64,000 nt of DNA from Cyclobacteriaceae bacterium (lineage in GTDB: Bacteria > Bacteroidota > Bacteroidia > Cytophagales > Cyclobacteriaceae): positions 1 through 64,000 of the forward strand of contig JAPZUF010000018.1 in NCBI GenBank assembly GCA_027533395.1, read 5' to 3'. Positions 62,801 through 64,000 of the stretch are shown here, in pieces; positions within the stretch are counted from its first letter, which is position 1; each line of letters opens with the position of its first letter. Made by a program: the position numbers and the translations under genes. The notes beneath the pieces are model-generated. The model worked only from the letters and a program-made list of their open reading frames with translations. It was not told the origin of the DNA and made no database searches.

Positions 62801-64000
62801 AAGGCTGGATACTTACCTTTATTATTATAACCTAATACGGGATCTGTAACAAAACCAATATCAAAATCTGTTGTTGTTGTAGAAGAGTGACCAAAAAAAG
62901 TGATGAGGTTCAATCCATCATTTACTTCTTCTGAAATATTTATACTTTTATCTGCTTCTAAAGATTGCTTAGCAATTGCTTTAACTTCTGCACCTAAAAA
63001 GGGTTCTTCCGCAATTGAAGCAAAGTCTTCCATATAACTTTTAAAGGCTGCGGGTTCTCCTGCAGCAATACCACCACTTAAATGCAAAATTCTCTTCCGC
63101 CAATCTTGGGTGAGTGATAATGCTTCTTGCTCAATCACTTTATTCAAATAAAAAACAACTTGCTCGGGCGAAGTTACACTTAGCCTTCCGGTTGGTATAG
63201 CAGGTTCGTTGGTGTTCGGGTCATTAAGACCAACGCTGTAATATAAGTCTGAGGCCGGGTAGCCGGCAGATGGAACATAATCTTTAAAAACTGCAAAAGC
63301 TGCATTATTTGGATTTCGATAATAGTTGTTAAAAATATCTAGACCACGACCAATAAAGAAAAGGTAATCAGGACGTTTTTTGCTTTCTAAAAATTTTAAA
63401 AAACGATAAATCGCCAAAGGAGTTGCTTCACCATAGGTAAACTGGTTATACAATTGATCAACTGTTACAGTGAGTGTATCATATCTTCCGCCAGCTTCGG
63501 ATGCTCGATAGGCTGCATAAGCACGGATGGGATTAGTAACACCAGCAGCAGGTCTTTGAAAAGCACGATGTGTGATAATCAAAAAATCAGGTGAAACGTT
63601 CTGGAGCGATCGAAAGCTTACTCGCTTAATTTGATTTGAATTGATGGTATTGATAACTGATGTGGCAAAAAGTTTTCGTTGTTCGATTTGTGTACCGTCT
63701 ACAATGGTTGTTAATGTTGTTGTACCTTGTGTACCAATTTGCCTTACATCATTCACATTGGTTACATCGTATATTCGTACGTTAACTGGTGCGTTTTCTA
63801 ATTCTAGATAAGATTTATCGGCAAGATTGTTATACAATGTTATGTATCTTTCAGTTAAGCCGGCTAATGAAAAAGATTGCGGCATAGTTACACGAGCATA
63901 GCTCAAACTTATGAAGTCGGATCCACCCACGCCCAACACTTGCATGCGAACAACAATATTTCCTCCTGCACTGATATCAGAATATTGCAAATTATAATTA
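59863..64000 (-). CDS. porU: PorU-type C25 sortase of the type IX secretion system (5' end outside window)
   Basis: The frame is open from the right edge (64000) to the stop at 59863, over 1375 residues, so the N-terminus is missing. The gingipain-like C25 peptidase domain has the catalytic His in FFGHSSTTTT and Cys in LLINGCNAGAFF. After it come beta-sandwich repeats of CARDB type (SESNNGF, LAERYLENNN contexts), a domain with NNPSPFTDVSFKIEG that resembles the ILEI-like module, and a C-terminal T9SS-type sorting region (about 1300-1375: AEPYPMP, IKLYDTTGKL). Length and modules resemble the large form (PorU2) more than the 1150-residue P. gingivalis PorU, so the symbol is provisional. A TTG at 63990 is not the real start. 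Confidence 0.75.
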   Translation of the reverse strand, partial: NYNLQYSDISAGGNIVVRMQVLGVGGSDFISLSYARVTMPQSFSLAGLTERYITLYNNLADKSYLELENAPVNVRIYDVTNVNDVRQIGTQGTTTLTTIVDGTQIEQRKLFATSVINTINSNQIKRVSFRSLQNVSPDFLIITHRAFQRPAAGVTNPIRAYAAYRASEAGGRYDTLTVTVDQLYNQFTYGEATPLAIYRFLKFLESKKRPDYLFFIGRGLDIFNNYYRNPNNAAFAVFKDYVPSAGYPASDLYYSVGLNDPNTNEPAIPTGRLSVTSPEQVVFYLNKVIEQEALSLTQDWRKRILHLSGGIAAGEPAAFKSYMEDFASIAEEPFLGAEVKAIAKQSLEADKSINISEEVNDGLNLITFFGHSSTTTTDFDIGFVTDPVLGYNNKGKYPALLINGCNAGAFFNSSRVLFGEDWVNAADKGAIAFLAHSSFGFVSTLKRYSDIFYFVAFADPSLINKGIGDVQKFVSLRYLENVTPTLSNITQVQQMILLGDPAVKLFPADKPDYSIQNGDVTAQSEDGKQITNLTSTYQLRIITKNSGLALPNQYKLKVEHKEPDNTITDYSQQVAATFNRDTLYITIDNTKALSGTHEFIIKADDNEEIEELSESNNGFTYTLFIPRSGTKNLYPENFAIVNQTNIDFVFQSANLLDSLRSYVLEIDTSYQFNSTYKKQFAIREQLLANKDFSILTTDTLTYYWRTKLKFPAPNETSDWENSSFTFIQNETNGWGQFQFGQFINNQLNQLELNEEARRIDLEETQTPVLIKTFGDNNPSPFTDVSFKIEGVEYNLSTQGQPCRDNTINLVAFNRTNNIPYAGIPFNFQDPRTCGREPQVIVSFTFSEVFNNGVNDLVDYVNRIATGDSVVLFTIGNPQVKSYPSQVWTALQNLGISQTQLNAYNNGEPLVIFGRKGASSNGATIYTSTLSSPIEQELIVNTQVTARKPLGEMKWRNIGKSSSWENFKSKWTLFDQDEKTLTIFTNDKQGVSNVFISDATAEEDLTSVDASIIPTLDLSFQGRDNVNLTAPQLQFWLATGENLPEGILQLKEFKTKSETDLTGVQEGDSILLSFSFKNISNKNFAETIPVRISIFNKNSNLVVDKSLSIQTLPIGEEEIVSFRFSTINLSGWNDLRIIVNENETLAERYLENNNISVTDAFFVIEDAFSPVLDVTFDGRRLRNGDFVSKNPEIKTIIVDENSLINKQDTLGIQLFLTKPCTGCQAERIYFKRPDISWTPATENENFSILFKPFLQEKGVYTFQVTAADAKGNNTGIEPYLITFEVTDQAGIEIAEPYPMPAQNYIVFKSIIKEEINNQISFIKLYDTTGKLILQRDLTDHHFFVGTNLIRLDLRAITGVLVYEFSCLGKVKRGRIVLIP

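Noticed and set aside
1-64000. tRNA, rRNA or riboswitch genes
   Set aside because: All intergenic gaps are short and AT-rich, and no cloverleaf or known riboswitch core could be recognised by eye.

Overview
This is a low-GC, densely coded chromosomal window from a member of the Bacteroidota, most likely an aerobic Cytophagales-like bacterium. The evidence is type IX secretion (T9SS) genes (porT, a PorE-like protein, a PorU-type C25 sortase), menaquinone methyltransferase ubiE directly before porT, a DUF4290-murA pair, complex I genes, lipid A/Kdo synthesis (waaA), and upstream boxes matching the Bacteroidota -7 element TAnnTTTG with almost no Shine-Dalgarno sequences. No rRNA, tRNA, transposase, prophage or CRISPR array was seen.

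Layout. 0-9.7 kb (mostly minus): the end of a serine hydrolase, then a tightly overlapping nhaC-exonuclease-ubiE-porT-SDR operon, a pyruvate-kinase-like protein, a PiT phosphate transporter with a PhoU-like tail, and a saccharopine dehydrogenase-family protein. 9.7-15.8 kb: hotdog protein, Mpo1-like protein, GNAT-like protein, GT2 glycosyltransferase, then rsgA-waaA and an outer-membrane DUF6588 protein. 15.8-25.6 kb: enoyl-CoA hydratase, a small phosphatase, divergent lysC/fbp, yihA (engB), a PorE-like OmpA protein, an MFS exporter and yigZ. 25.6-36.6 kb: a head-GIN protein, an operon starting with prfB (programmed +1 frameshift), a NarL-type two-component operon, ilvE, a cobalamin adenosyltransferase gene and a LolD/MacB-type ABC ATPase. 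36.7-49.9 kb: housekeeping hydrolases, rnhB, a Nudix protein, a MATE exporter, then nuoIJKLMN followed by a long PurF homologue. 49.9-53.9 kb: a small accessory segment of secreted or lipoprotein-like orphans punctuated by four near-identical hairpin repeats. 53.9-64 kb: DUF3109, a TcmP-like methyltransferase, pcrA, DUF4290, murA and the sortase, which runs off the right edge.

Most notable. Three minus-strand genes that are otherwise intact carry a single in-frame nonsense codon: TAA at codon 4 of a lipoprotein heading the two-component operon, TAG at codon 4 of the PduO-type cobalamin adenosyltransferase, and TAA between the two halves of a metallopeptidase-like lipoprotein. The hairpin repeat family at 49.9-53.9 kb is conserved in its loop as well as its stem, and one copy sits between divergent genes where no terminator is needed. 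All functional assignments come from reading motifs by eye; no database search was run.
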